The notes below the pieces were generated by a model. The model was not told where the DNA came from and did no database searches. It saw nothing but the letters and a program-made list of their open reading frames with translations. This document shows positions 12,150 through 22,989 of a stretch of DNA of 64,000 nt, piece by piece. Source of the stretch: Apostichopus japonicus (lineage: Eukaryota > Echinodermata > Holothuroidea > Aspidochirotida > Stichopodidae); NCBI RefSeq assembly GCF_037975245.1, contig NC_092578.1:124001-188000 (forward strand), given 5' to 3'. The position numbers and the translations under genes were made by a program. Position 1 is the first letter of the stretch; the number at the start of each line of letters is the position of its first letter.

Positions 12150-15100
12150 GGAGCACTTATGATTGCACTCATCATACAGTGACTCCAGACAAAGTACCAA
12201 GTAAAGGAAGATCGAAACGTAAAGCAAATAATATTTGGAAGAATAGTAATATTCCTAGTTCTAGATATACAGGGAACGACCGTAATGTGGATATTCAACT
12301 GGACACACGTAATTTTGTAAGAGGTACTTTACATGATGGTAAAGGAATTTCATTGTTGTTTGATAGTGGAGCGACACGCTCTATCATTTCTTCTTCTACA
12401 GTGCAAAATTCAAAGTATTTATCCTCTATACAACCAGTCTCAGTTGATGTAGTAAACCTAAAGTTGGGTAATGGTCAGTTTATTCATGCGTATAGCACGA
12501 TAACATTTCAGGTTAAAATTCAGGGTCATGAATTTCAGCTTTCTGCTTTAATTGCTGCAAACCTGACAGGTATTGACTTAATATTAGGTAGTCAAACTCT
12601 GAAGGAATTGAATGGATCTTTGGACTTTACCACAAATTGTTTTAGAATTAAACAAGCCAAAGTTTTCCTTAGGCCAGTGCAGAGATTTGTTATTTACCCA
12701 GGTCAGCAAAGATACATTACTGTACAGGGACGTCTTCCACTATATGCACGAAATGCAGATATGGTTATTAAACCGTTTCCTCTAATATCTCGTATGTGTC
12801 CTTCACGAATGTTAGTGAAAATGCATAAAGGTAGAACAAAGATTTTACTAAGGAACATGGGTAATCGAAAATTTTTTCTGCATCCTTCTCGCACAGTGGC
12901 TCATTTAGATTTAGCAGATATCATTACGGTCACAGAAGACATTCCTACCGATTCTCTAGATTTTCTCAATGTCATGAGAGACATCGAAAAACCGTCTCTT
13001 TTTCGAACCAATTCTAACTCCAAAGAGAATCGTGATGAAATTACACGATATAATTTACATCGTTATCCACATTTGACAGCCGATGATCCCCTGGTTTCCA
13101 AATCTGAACAGGAAATCATGAGAGACAACATTAATTTGGAACAAAGTATTCTGAATGCTTCAGAAACAGAGAGCATATATGAATTTCTAGACTCACATAG
13201 AGATGCATTTTCTCTTTATGGTGAATTATCTCACTGTCCAAATTATGAGGCTGATGTTACGCTTACTAATGATGAGCCATTTTACATACGTCCCTATAGA
13301 CTTTCAGATGAGGACAAAGTCATTGTCGCCAGTGAGCTTGACAAATTAGTGCGATTGGGAATCTTAGCGGTAGGACATCAGTCTTATACCTCACCGGTTT
13401 TCCTCATTCCAAAGATGGGAACAAAAGACAAAAGGGTTGTCACAGATTTTCGCTACTTGAACAGTAGAATAAAACGTCTCAATCACCCATTTCCATTACT
13501 GAATGAGACTATCCGTACCATAGGGTACTCTGGAGCCAAAATTTTGGGTGTTCTTGATTTAAAGTCTGCATTCTTCTGTCTGCCACTTAGTGTTCATGCA
13601 CAACAATATACAGGTATTGCTTCATTTCATGGAGGAAAGCATTATTATTATAAACGCTTACCACAGGGATTGAATTTATCTCCAGCGATCTTTCAGTCAC
13701 AAATTAATGATATTTTGGCAACGATCCCAAATTCAAATAAGTTCTGTATTGCTCATCATGACGATATTATTGTGTACAGTGCAGACAAACGATCTCACAA
13801 ACAACACCTAAAGGCAATTTTTAAGGTTTTAATGGACAACGGATTGAAAATCTCTCCGAAAAAGTGTAGCATTTTCCAAAATTCAGTCCGATATATGGGA
13901 CATTTGCTCTCAATAACCCCAGAAGGTGAGGCTTGTATCCAACCTTTGCATGACAGATGTGCAGCAATCAGGAACACACCGAAACCACACAATGTTAAGT
14001 CAGTAAGACGATTTGTAGGTGCAGTTAATTATGTGGCTTCGTTTTTCCCAAATATTCAAGCACTATTGAGACCATTACATCATTTGAGTCGTAAGAGAAA
14101 GGTATTTAAGTGGACAGAGGAACATCAGTGTGCATTTCAAAGTATTAAAGAGTTGTTGTGTAATCCACCTATATTGCATATGCCACAGAAATATGGTCGT
14201 TTTGTATTATATAGCGACACATCACGAGTAGCAACAGGATCGTACCTGACACAAAGAGTTAATGGCAAAGAGAATATTATTGCATATTACTCTAAGGTAT
14301 TACCACCAGCATGTCAGAGGTATAGTGTAACTGAATTAGAAATGATGGGTCTATTTATTAATGTGACAGCATTCAAACATTTATTGCAAAATGTAGAATT
14401 TGAGGCATATGTTGATCACTCAGCCATTGTTGAATTGTTTAAGTCAAAACAAGAACCAGCAACTTCACGCTTACGTAAGCTTCTGTTCAAATTGTCAGAA
14501 TATACATTTCAGGTTGGTTACAAGAAAAGCTCAGAATTGGTTTTGGCAGATTATTTGTCTAGAGCACCACAGGAATTTCACTCTGAAATAGATCAGGTTG
14601 CTCAAGAGGTCAGTTCTTGTGAGGATTTTTCAACTCCACCTAAGGAGACATTTAATCCAATCATGACAAGGTCAAAGGCAAGGTCAATGGGAGTCAAAGT
14701 TCCAGATTTATTTCCGAATAAAGTCACTAAGGAGTCTAAGCAGGATTCCCCAGCCAAAGTATCAACAAATAGAGTTAAAAGGACATCCGTTCCTAAGGCA
14801 ACACATGATCATGTTACACAGAGACCACAATCTGAGTCACAAAAGACGACTACACCAGTTATATCTACTGATAAGAGAGATACATATATTCAAAGGCCTA
14901 CTATTTCTATGCCGAGTGAAAATAGACATACATATAGTCCTGATATGTTAGTTGTGCCAAATTTTACAGGTGTTTCTCAACCTTCAGAGCCAAGATTAGT
15001 GGATCAGAGTAGACATAGAGTGCAAGAGGTAATCAGAGAACCACCTCCAGAATTATTTGTTCAGCCAAAGCCAGTCATAACAAACATTGATCATTTGGTT

Positions 15101-17047
15101 ACAGGGCACATTCCAAAACAAAAGGAATTGAATAAAGTCATGAAGGCAATTCAAGGAAAGCTGATCAAAAACTATGATCTGCCATTTGATGTAAAAGAGT
15201 TGCAAATTCAACAACAAACTTGTCCTTACTACAAACCAATTTATGATTTTCTTGCACATGACATTATTCCAAGTAATGTTAAGCATGCTAGAACTGTTCG
15301 TTCTCAAGCAGAGGATTATTTGTTATGTAATAGTTTGTTATTCAGGATATTTTTGCATGAGACTAATGATGCTAAGATGACTCTTCAGTTAGTCGTACCT
15401 GAGACTATGGTGGAACAAATAATATCTCGTTATCATGATGACTTGTTAAGTAATCATCAGGGTGTAATGCGTACATATTTGACCATTAGACAGCATTTCT
15501 ATCTGCGCAATATGTTTCAACGCATCAGTAATTATATTCAGGCATGTCTCCGTTGTCAAGAATTCCGTAAGAAACCGGACAAATTGAGACAATATCATGC
15601 TCGCATTCCTGATTCTTATCGTCCTTTTGACAGACTTAGTCTGGATTTCAAGACTATGCCCACAACGGCTACAGGATTTAAACATTTGATGGTTGTTTGT
15701 GATGAGATCACTAGATTTGTTGTATGTGTTTCTCTTAAGACTCTTGATGCTGAAACAATATGTGAAGCATTATTGCAGAGGGTAGTCACAACCTTTGGTC
15801 CACCGTCTTGTATCATAAGTGATGCGGCAGCTTCTCTTACAGGAAAATTAGTGCAGCTCTTAAGTAAGGCTTTAGGCATTGAACAAAAGTTCATCAGTGT
15901 AAGCAATCATGGAAGCTTACAGGTTGAAAGACACATTCAGACTCTTTCAAATTTCCTCAAAGTGAACTTAAATCAGTTTGGTACGGATTGGGTACGATTT
16001 GTCCCAACATCAGCCTATGCATATAACACATTTTCCTCTCCTCAGTTGGGTAGCTATAGCCCATTTGAACTTGCATTTGGACGTAAGCCGCCAAATCTTA
16101 CAAATTTGTCATTCAATCCAATGGCAGGATTATCACAATCTCATGGAGAATATGCTGCATTGTTAAAGAAACGATTTGATCATTTGTCTAGGGTAATGTT
16201 AGTCTTGCAAAAGAAGCAACAAGATGCTCAAAATGTTAAGATAAGTGCAAAACTGGACAAAGGTGCAATTTATTCAACGGGTCAATTAGTGTATCTGTAT
16301 AAGCCAACGTCTTCCTCCTTGACTGCGAACTCTCGCAAAATTGCTGCAGAATGGTGTGGACCACTAGTAATCCATCAAGTTTTGGATAGGACTCATTATT
16401 TGTTGGCCACTCTCAAAGGAGAAATTCTTAGTGATGTATTCAATTATAACAGGCTTAAACCATGTTTTGTAAGAGCATCTTCTGAAACTAAGAATATCAC
16501 CAACATTCAGAAATTGCGAAATGTCTTGAAAACAAAGGGTTCATCAAGTGAAAAGGTTGCACGAATGAGAAATGTTTTGAGTAGTAACACTTCTAATGCA
16601 GAAAATGTTAATGTCATGCAAGATGTAGATATTGAGTTTCATGATGAGTTTGGTAACATTTTGCCAGGGGTAACTTCAGATCACATCATGTGTCTTATGA
16701 GCACTAAGCCAATGAATGTTGCGTCCTTTCTAGAGAATAGAGTACATAATGAAGGATTAGCACTTCCATATCCTTCCATCAAAGATAGCATATTAAGGCA
16801 AAAGAAAGTTTTTGCAAATGCTCCACAAGGAGACATGAAGGTCCAACGTGCTAGATACAAATTGGGTGAATTACAGGTTCTGGTCACCTATCAGACACCA
16901 TGTTTTCCAACAGGCTTTAAGAGTCATGATTTTTGGTGGAATGTAGGAAAATATTCCAACACAGAGGAAATAATGAATTTTCTCCATGAAAAGGGATTGA
17001 ACATTACAGGCAATCCAGGCAGGATGTTGCAAACATTATATGGTTAG
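12116..17047 (+). CDS. pol: Pol polyprotein: protease, RT, RNase H, integrase
   Basis: The frame is open from 12116, overlaps gag and has no ATG before the protease; residues below count from the GTG at 12179 (1622 residues), so expression by frameshifting is likely. Order: aspartic protease with FDSGA (Asp62); RT with TSPVFLIPK (~404), Asp460 in LDLKSAFF, LPQGLNLSP and HHDD at 526-529; RNase H with Asp680 and the TELEM Glu, ending LADYLSRAP; a ~200-residue Pro/Ser/Lys-rich linker; integrase with H-H-C-C zinc residues (from YHDDLLSNHQG to CLRCQEF), then Asp1156, Asp1215 and Glu1250 in D,D-35-E spacing; a GPY/F-like module near 1391; and a C-terminal region to 1622 that I do not recognise. It copies element RNA to DNA and integrates it. 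The first Tyr of the usual YxDD motif is His. All catalytic acids are present. Confidence 0.93.
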   Translation, partial: CKQSTNTEFSLGSTYDCTHHTVTPDKVPSKGRSKRKANNIWKNSNIPSSRYTGNDRNVDIQLDTRNFVRGTLHDGKGISLLFDSGATRSIISSSTVQNSKYLSSIQPVSVDVVNLKLGNGQFIHAYSTITFQVKIQGHEFQLSALIAANLTGIDLILGSQTLKELNGSLDFTTNCFRIKQAKVFLRPVQRFVIYPGQQRYITVQGRLPLYARNADMVIKPFPLISRMCPSRMLVKMHKGRTKILLRNMGNRKFFLHPSRTVAHLDLADIITVTEDIPTDSLDFLNVMRDIEKPSLFRTNSNSKENRDEITRYNLHRYPHLTADDPLVSKSEQEIMRDNINLEQSILNASETESIYEFLDSHRDAFSLYGELSHCPNYEADVTLTNDEPFYIRPYRLSDEDKVIVASELDKLVRLGILAVGHQSYTSPVFLIPKMGTKDKRVVTDFRYLNSRIKRLNHPFPLLNETIRTIGYSGAKILGVLDLKSAFFCLPLSVHAQQYTGIASFHGGKHYYYKRLPQGLNLSPAIFQSQINDILATIPNSNKFCIAHHDDIIVYSADKRSHKQHLKAIFKVLMDNGLKISPKKCSIFQNSVRYMGHLLSITPEGEACIQPLHDRCAAIRNTPKPHNVKSVRRFVGAVNYVASFFPNIQALLRPLHHLSRKRKVFKWTEEHQCAFQSIKELLCNPPILHMPQKYGRFVLYSDTSRVATGSYLTQRVNGKENIIAYYSKVLPPACQRYSVTELEMMGLFINVTAFKHLLQNVEFEAYVDHSAIVELFKSKQEPATSRLRKLLFKLSEYTFQVGYKKSSELVLADYLSRAPQEFHSEIDQVAQEVSSCEDFSTPPKETFNPIMTRSKARSMGVKVPDLFPNKVTKESKQDSPAKVSTNRVKRTSVPKATHDHVTQRPQSESQKTTTPVISTDKRDTYIQRPTISMPSENRHTYSPDMLVVPNFTGVSQPSEPRLVDQSRHRVQEVIREPPPELFVQPKPVITNIDHLVTGHIPKQKELNKVMKAIQGKLIKNYDLPFDVKELQIQQQTCPYYKPIYDFLAHDIIPSNVKHARTVRSQAEDYLLCNSLLFRIFLHETNDAKMTLQLVVPETMVEQIISRYHDDLLSNHQGVMRTYLTIRQHFYLRNMFQRISNYIQACLRCQEFRKKPDKLRQYHARIPDSYRPFDRLSLDFKTMPTTATGFKHLMVVCDEITRFVVCVSLKTLDAETICEALLQRVVTTFGPPSCIISDAAASLTGKLVQLLSKALGIEQKFISVSNHGSLQVERHIQTLSNFLKVNLNQFGTDWVRFVPTSAYAYNTFSSPQLGSYSPFELAFGRKPPNLTNLSFNPMAGLSQSHGEYAALLKKRFDHLSRVMLVLQKKQQDAQNVKISAKLDKGAIYSTGQLVYLYKPTSSSLTANSRKIAAEWCGPLVIHQVLDRTHYLLATLKGEILSDVFNYNRLKPCFVRASSETKNITNIQKLRNVLKTKGSSSEKVARMRNVLSSNTSNAENVNVMQDVDIEFHDEFGNILPGVTSDHIMCLMSTKPMNVASFLENRVHNEGLALPYPSIKDSILRQKKVFANAPQGDMKVQRARYKLGELQVLVTYQTPCFPTGFKSHDFWWNVGKYSNTEEIMNFLHEKGLNITGNPGRMLQTLYG

Positions 17048-18305
17048 TATGTAACTGCATATTGCTTTAAGTTCAGATGAACAGGTGTTTTACCCACGAT
17101 TGTATGAATGGAATGCGTCATGGCAATTACCTGCATACCTATTAAGTGGAAGTCATTGTACTATATGGTGTAACAATATAAGCTTTTTTGTTAAAAACGC
17201 CACCAAGTGACCTAGTTTCATCTTTTATAACAAATGTGTAATGAGTATACCTAATTTCTCCTTATGAATTCGTTCAAACGTTTACCCGGCAATTAGAACA
17301 TATCCGGAATATTAGCAACATGGGTTTTCATATATTGAGAAATATTTTAAGGATATTTACATTGCATCATTGATGTTATATTGAAGGCCATTTAGAGACA
17401 GCATTGGTGATGTGCAACTTTTGCTTACAGCAACAGTTATCAAAGCAAATGAAAGTATAGATCTTTTGAGGAAGTTATGTATATATTTTCTTTTCCTCAA
17501 TTATTCATGCAAAAGTAAATTTCATCATGAAGTTTAAAAGACAAGATGTTAGGTATATAATATGTAAATTTGAAGAAAGATTTGTTGATGTCATAGTCTA
17601 TGGGGTCTCTTTTATGGTATCGAATATCTAGTACTTTGGTACTTTACTAGACTATCATTTCGGAGTGCATACCTAGGGTCACCATGCTATAGAGTCACAT
17701 TTTGTTGATTTTCTTGAGGTGAATGTATATGATTCACAAGGTTTCAAAGCAGTTTTGAAACTATGACTTCATTAAAGACGAGGTTTTGTAAATGAGTTTG
17801 TAATATTTTAAGTTTCCTTTTTGTAAAATACGAATTTTTTTTATTGAACGCAGAGGTGTTCTGTTCAGTTAAAAGATAACTAAGTCTAGTATTCTCTGAT
17901 CTCTCCCCAATTCACGGCATGATTTCACTTTTGATATAAATGTATTATTGATGTATGAAATGCATAAATGTATTTTGTAAGAGATACTGCATATTTTGCT
18001 GTGTCATGTAACTTTAAGATATCTTAATGATATTTTTTTTTAGATTACATCATATGATGTCATCAGTATTGAAGAGGTACACTTCAATTTCAATTTTCAT
18101 GGAGATAGTGTCAATGTGTATAGATCATATGATCATTTTTAATAATTCGTAACCTAGATGTTAACCTTTGAGATATATGAAGACCATTTATTGAAGTCAA
18201 TGAATATTAGTGAATGTGCTTACAGTACTCTACCTTCTTGAAATTATGATAAGTTAAAGCAGTATGATGTTAAAATTTTGGAGTATCCAAAAATTTTAAA
18301 AGATT
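17048..18305 (+). other. Retrotransposon 3' non-coding region
   Basis: About 1.26 kb of AT-rich sequence between the pol stop and the polypurine tract. It is longer than usual for Ty3/Gypsy, but I find no open frame of env type, no signal peptide and no transmembrane hydrophobic run. Function unknown; it may carry packaging or export signals. Confidence 0.6.
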
Positions 18306-18313
18306 GAGGGGGA
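18306..18313 (+). promoter_or_regulatory. Polypurine tract
   Basis: GAGGGGGA directly abuts the TG of the right LTR. This is where plus-strand DNA synthesis would be primed. Confidence 0.85.
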
Positions 18314-19055
18314 TGTTATGAAATAGTGATACCATCTCTTTGATGTTACCGAAAAACTCCATCGAGACACCTTACAGGCCTCTTATGTATTTATCTAGGT
18401 CATGGATTCAGTTTTCCCACGAGAAGTTTTTAACTATCTTATTGAATCTTGGTACAGGGCCTTTTCCCAAAATAGATTCCATTATGTCTGTGGAACATTC
18501 GAGAAGGTTCTCTCACGTGGTATGGAAGTTTCCATAGAAAGGGGATGGACTTCCAAACTCCCAACCAATCAGGGCAGATCAGTGCCAGCGCACTTATTTT
18601 TATATCATTAAGTTAATACAGGATGGTCAGGTCATTGGCTGCCTTCTGATTGTGCGCAGTGAGATTTTATGGAAGTAAGGTATAAAAGAAAAAGGAGGTC
18701 AGAAATTTATCACTCCGTCAGCAAATTTATCACTCCGTCAGCGCTCCGTGATCAGTTCGTTGCTTCGTCACCATTTCATCACTCTTTCTAATTGTTTAAT
18801 TGACGGAGTCAAGTCAAGTCAAATCATTGTAATTTAGTTTTATTTGTTAAGAGAATCGACAGAGAAGAAATTATACCGAATCATTAATCAAATCCGATCT
18901 TGTCAAATTGTTTTTCTGTGAACTCATTGTTTTCTTCCGTTCGAGACATCTCCTGAAGAAGCATAAATACGGCATCAAGATACCCCAGTACCTTTCTATC
19001 GCGAGTCCCGATATAGTTTTACTATCGGAGGAGCTGGGCTCGACACAATATTACA
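18314..19055 (+). repeat. 3' LTR
   Basis: 742 bp, offset exactly 8537 bp from the left LTR, with the same TATA box (18681-18687) and the same internal 20-bp duplication. No mismatch to the left LTR was seen by eye. It is followed by ATAA, the target-site duplication, at 19056-19059. Confidence 0.95.
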
Positions 19056-19255
19056 ATAAATGCCAAACTTGGGGGGAGGGGGTTAAAAGCTTTCAAAACA
19101 ATACAATTTGCTCAGCATGTATCCGAGATGGGTTCAAACTCATGAAATATGTAACTCTGCTTCACTGCAAAAAGTTTAGGTTGCCTGCTGTGTTTCTGCT
19201 AGTAATATTTGAAGGTGCGTCAATTACGAAGGTGCATCAATTATGAAGCCTTACT

Positions 19256-20262
19256 ATATAGTCAGTATTGCGAAGTTCGGCATACTGCGAGGTTCGGACA
19301 CCCTAAGAAATACACGATTTCACCATGAAAATCTACAGGAAGAGCCAAATTTCACCAAAAAGTACGAAGCTACAGTTATTTTCTCTCCAAAATGACCCGC
19401 GTGCAAGAAATTACTTACATATTTGTCAATAAAATGACGAAGATCTATGAAGTCTGTTATAATTACTGAAAGAGCAACTGCGCCACCAATTTTATCACCA
19501 GCGCCACACTGTGGGTTGCGTGTCCGAACTTTGCAATACTCTAGCAAAGAAATACCAGTTCCACAATCACGAAGAATCTTCTTGAAAACAACATGAAAAC
19601 AGTTTGCAGGAAAGAAAGTTTGGCCGTGTATCGTACTATAACAAAATTCTCCCACCTTATGAAGTATATTTTCAAATGATTTATACCAGAAGATTTAGTT
19701 TTGGGGTGTTTTAAGTCTTAAGTGTCCGAACTTCGAAGTCACCATGCTACTACTAGTAATATAGTCAGTATTGCGAAGTTCGCCATACTGCGAAGTTCGG
19801 GCACCCTAAGAAATACACGATTTTTACCATGAAAACCTACAGGAAGAGCCAAATTTCACCAAAAAGTACGAAGCTACAGTTATTTTCTCTCCAAAATGAC
19901 CCGTGTGCAAGAAATTACTTACATATTTGTCAATAAAATGACGAAGATCTATGAAGTCTGTTATAATTACTGAAAGAGCAACAGCGCTACCAATTTTTAC
20001 CAGCGCCACACTGTAGGTTGCGTGGCCGAAATTCGCAATACTCTAGCAAGAAATACCAGTTCCACAATCACGAAGAATCTTCTTGGAAAACAACGTGAAA
20101 ACAGTTTGCAGGAAAGAAAGTTTGGCCGTGTATCGTACTATAACAAAATTCTCCCACCATATGAAGTATATTTTCAAATGATTTATACCAGAAGATTTAG
20201 TTTTGGGGTGTTTTAAGTCTTAAGTGGGCGAACTTCGAAGTCACCATCCTACTACTAGGCCT
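19256..20262. repeat. Tandem duplication of a ~503-bp repeat with inverted ends
   Basis: Two copies start at about 19261 and 19764 (each GTCAGTATTGCGAAGTTCG) and stay nearly identical to 'ACCATNCTACTACTAG'. Each unit begins with GCGAAGTTCGG and ends with CCGAACTTCGAAG, an inverted pair, and has an internal CCGAACTTTGCAATACT that also inverts the start. Minus-strand open frames (19320-19655; 19824-20009) show no known domain and are interrupted in the second copy. This is probably a non-autonomous mobile element that was duplicated in tandem. Confidence 0.8.
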
Positions 20263-20821
20263 AGCTCTATTCTAAATCTTTTAACATGAACTTTTCTCTT
20301 CAAAACAAAAGCTTTGTACAAAAGCTTTCTCTGCTTATGTATTTGCATTTTCTATGGTATTTGGACAGAAAATGAATCCAACCTTCCGTGTTACTTGTAC
20401 GTTGTGTTATCCATTTACCCTTCATTCCAACATTAAGTAGGATATGGCTTAACGTTAGTCAAATTGTAGCCAAACTTAGGCTAGGCTATGTACTAGGTAT
20501 TATTAGTAAGTAGGCTATAGTTATATTGTTAACTTGGTTTTCCTCTTTTGAAAGTTTTGATAGAAATTGCAGGAATAGGTAGCAGCAACATGTTTTTTGT
20601 CTTGTGATTTAGACAGGTTAGGTAGATTTCGGATGAGAGTTTAACGGAAAAAGCCTTCAATGTTTTGCGTCACTTAACTGCTTTGCGTTATCAATCCCTC
20701 AATTGTATTGCAGCCTAATTTGGCCTAGGCTATGTGACCAATTGTTAAGCCTTAACTGCATAAATAAAGACGTTTTTGCCGAATTAAAAAATATTTAGTA
20801 GGTCTAGTTACTTTCAATTAC
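20263..20821. other. Non-coding, possible intron of the FERM-type gene
   Basis: AT-rich sequence with several TAGGCTA/TAGCCTA words (20467-20480, 20710-20727) and no coding signal. It lies just downstream, on the minus strand, of the splice donor at 20816-20821. Confidence 0.4.
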
Positions 20822-21016
20822 CTTTATTTCAAAAGCTTTCTCTGAGCCATCTAGAAGAGAAACATAACAGAGAAATACATGTTTGCTTTGAACACGGACT
20901 TCGGATAATTCTTTCCTTTTACGGTGTCGGAAGTTAGACCCATCATGGGCTGGATGATCACCGGCTTCACTTTTCCGAGAAAATCTCTGTGAAAATCTTC
21001 TCACCAACCGGAACAT
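20822..21016 (-). CDS. EPB41L5: First coding exon of a 4.1/FERM protein, EPB41L5-like
   Basis: 65 codons on the minus strand. The ATG at 21014-21016 starts MFRLVRRFSQRF, and an in-frame TAA lies a few codons upstream, which fixes the start. The exon ends ...FEIK in front of a good donor, AAG|GTAATT (20816-20821), in phase 0. The basic N-terminus (compare the MLSFFRR-type start of EPB41L5) followed by CYVSLLDGSEKAFEI fits the beginning of the FERM F1 lobe. FERM proteins of this group link membrane proteins to the cortical actin and polarity machinery. The rest of the gene would lie at lower coordinates; I found no second exon in the window, so the intron may exceed 20 kb and contain the retrotransposon. 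EPB41L5 neighbours PTPN4 in vertebrates, which supports the call. Other 4.1-family members remain possible. Confidence 0.55.
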
Positions 21017-22200
21017 GTTGTAAATGACCAATTATCTTACATTAGACCCTGGTCGTTAGCCGTAAATTATGAAGTTCTGGGTTAAAGTTTGATGGTAAAA
21101 TGTACCAAAGTGTGTTTAAGGACTAGAGTTGGTTTCTGTCCTGGCAAATATCATAGCATGCACAGACTGCTGTATGGAACTAGTACACTTTGCCTTGTTT
21201 TGATGGTCTACGTGTTATGTATGCGTGCCATTGCCCACACATATCTGTACATCACTGTACGTACGTACATTGCGACTGCGGTTTCGGCTTATTTTGTTCT
21301 GTGTCAAGTTAGCTTTCGTGACTTCGACGGCACTTTCATGATTTACCTTTCCACGTAGAGGCATCGTGCGTTGTTTCACAAGAGGGTAAACTTTCCCGTT
21401 ATTTTTCACAACAAGTGAGAATTTACTAAGGAAACTGAGTTTCAAAATTCGCATTATGTTAGTGTATTTTTTAAGGCAGGGACGGATTGGACCATCAATC
21501 ATGCCAGGGTGTCCTCAGAGGGTATGGAGGGGCACGACGATCGAGGGATCACTTTTCCCATAGAAACAGCAACAAATATCTCAAAATGCTACGGCATTTA
21601 GTAGTGATTTAAAATAATTATCAGAGAAAATTAAATATCTGACAAGGGTTAGGAAGTCTTCTAGCTGAGGCCCCAAGTGTCCCACCAGGGTTTTAAATAC
21701 ATTCTGGACAACGATAATTACAATTCCACTGTATTAATTGAGTCTTATGTGTAACGAAATAACGTTGGTCCAGTTTTCACGTATATGTCATATGATAGGC
21801 CTAAATGTATTATGTTTTCAATTCTAGTCACTGAATCATAACCTTTGCCGTTGAGTTAAGATCAACAATAGCTGGGGAATCCAAGTTGCAATGTGTGATA
21901 TTCAACATTGTTGGTTGTGACAAATTTGTCATGCATTGCAAACGTGTCTTTGAGACTATAAAATTTATGCTTTCCCGTTGAGTTTTGTCTCGCATCTGAG
22001 GAACCGACCTCATCAGCTGTGTATCATAAGTTGAACAAACATCTAGTTAATGTACCTCAGCTGTAAGAGCTCATTCCTCAAAAATTAGTGTATTAAATGG
22101 AAGTGCAACCTGAACTAGCAGTCTTGTGTTTACAGTCTACAAGTACAACATATCTAAATGAATGTTGTGCCTAAAGTCATCCTGCTATTGACAAAGTTCC
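21017..22200. promoter_or_regulatory. Possible bidirectional promoter interval
   Basis: The 4.1-like exon reads away to the left and TMEM177 reads to the right, leaving about 1.2 kb between their probable 5' ends. The interval holds no convincing exon. Neither transcription start can be placed from sequence alone. Confidence 0.35.
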
Positions 22201-22388
22201 CAAAATAGCAGCCCCTCATATAGTTGCGCGAAGTCTGGGCCGGCTAACCCCTAGCCTAAAGCCTAAATAGTTTTCGGCCGTTGTTGGACCGATTTGGTAA
22301 AATATCCTACTTTCAAAAGCCAAGAGATCGTTATCTAGACCCCGACTTGATCAGTACTTGACATTCAGCGTCATTTAATCCGCGTAAG
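22201..22388 (+). other. TMEM177: Probable 5' UTR exon of TMEM177
   Basis: A perfect donor, AAG|GTAAGT, occurs at 22386-22394 in a locally CpG-richer patch (GCGCGAAG, CGGCCG, CCGCGTAAG). It would pair with the acceptor at 24027 directly before the TMEM177 coding exon, giving a 1639-bp intron (22389-24027). The left limit of the exon is a guess. Confidence 0.45.
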
Positions 22389-22989
22389 GTAAGTATTGCT
22401 GTAAACAAGTGATAACCACGCAATATGAGTATTACAGTGGTGACACAGGAAGGCCTAAAATAGTAACATTTATCGGCGTATAAAATTAGTTAGCAGCATA
22501 CTAACAACGAACTAGCCTAGCCTACTACAGTTGGATTTGGCATAGCCTAGTAATAAAGTAATAATTTGTGCTAGCTTGGTTCTAGGCATATTAATATGAT
22601 AAGTTTAGTGTAGTTAAGTCGAAAATTAGGATCCTATAGGGAAAAAAAAACGAAGGCACAAAAACTCAGACACGATTTATTGGCTCCAATATTATAGCAC
22701 CCATGCTATACCTACAGTAGGAAAGTTTTGTGATTAGGTAATTCGTTGATCGACCTCAGGCTCTACAATTAGCCTGCATAGCTTCTTACCACCGGTTGGC
22801 TCATTGTGTAAACTGTAGAAATATGTTCATGTCTACAGTGTAGTTAATCATACAGTATTCACACAAAGACCCTCATACAAGAAAACAATGTGTGGCAGGC
22901 GTTGCAGACTACTTGGTAAAAAGAGGTAATTTAACGACCAAGGCAGGTCGATTATGTAATCTCAAGAAACTTTTCCATGATAGTGTGCA

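Larger units (their letters stand above)
9777..19055 (+). mobile_element. Complete Ty3/Gypsy-type LTR retrotransposon (9279 bp)
   Basis: The element has 742-bp LTRs beginning TGTTATG and ending ATTACA, an ATAA target duplication, a primer-binding site directly after the left LTR, a polypurine tract directly before the right LTR, and two long open frames. The order protease, RT, RNase H, integrase places it in Ty3/Gypsy (Metaviridae-like) rather than Copia, where integrase precedes RT. No stop or frameshift breaks gag or pol and the LTRs look identical, so this is a recent and possibly still mobile insertion. No envelope gene is visible. It lies in non-coding DNA, possibly in the first intron of the minus-strand FERM gene starting at 21016. 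Confidence 0.95.

Noticed and set aside
17048-18313. A possible envelope gene between pol and the 3' LTR.
   Set aside because: Only short frames, no signal peptide, no transmembrane anchor.
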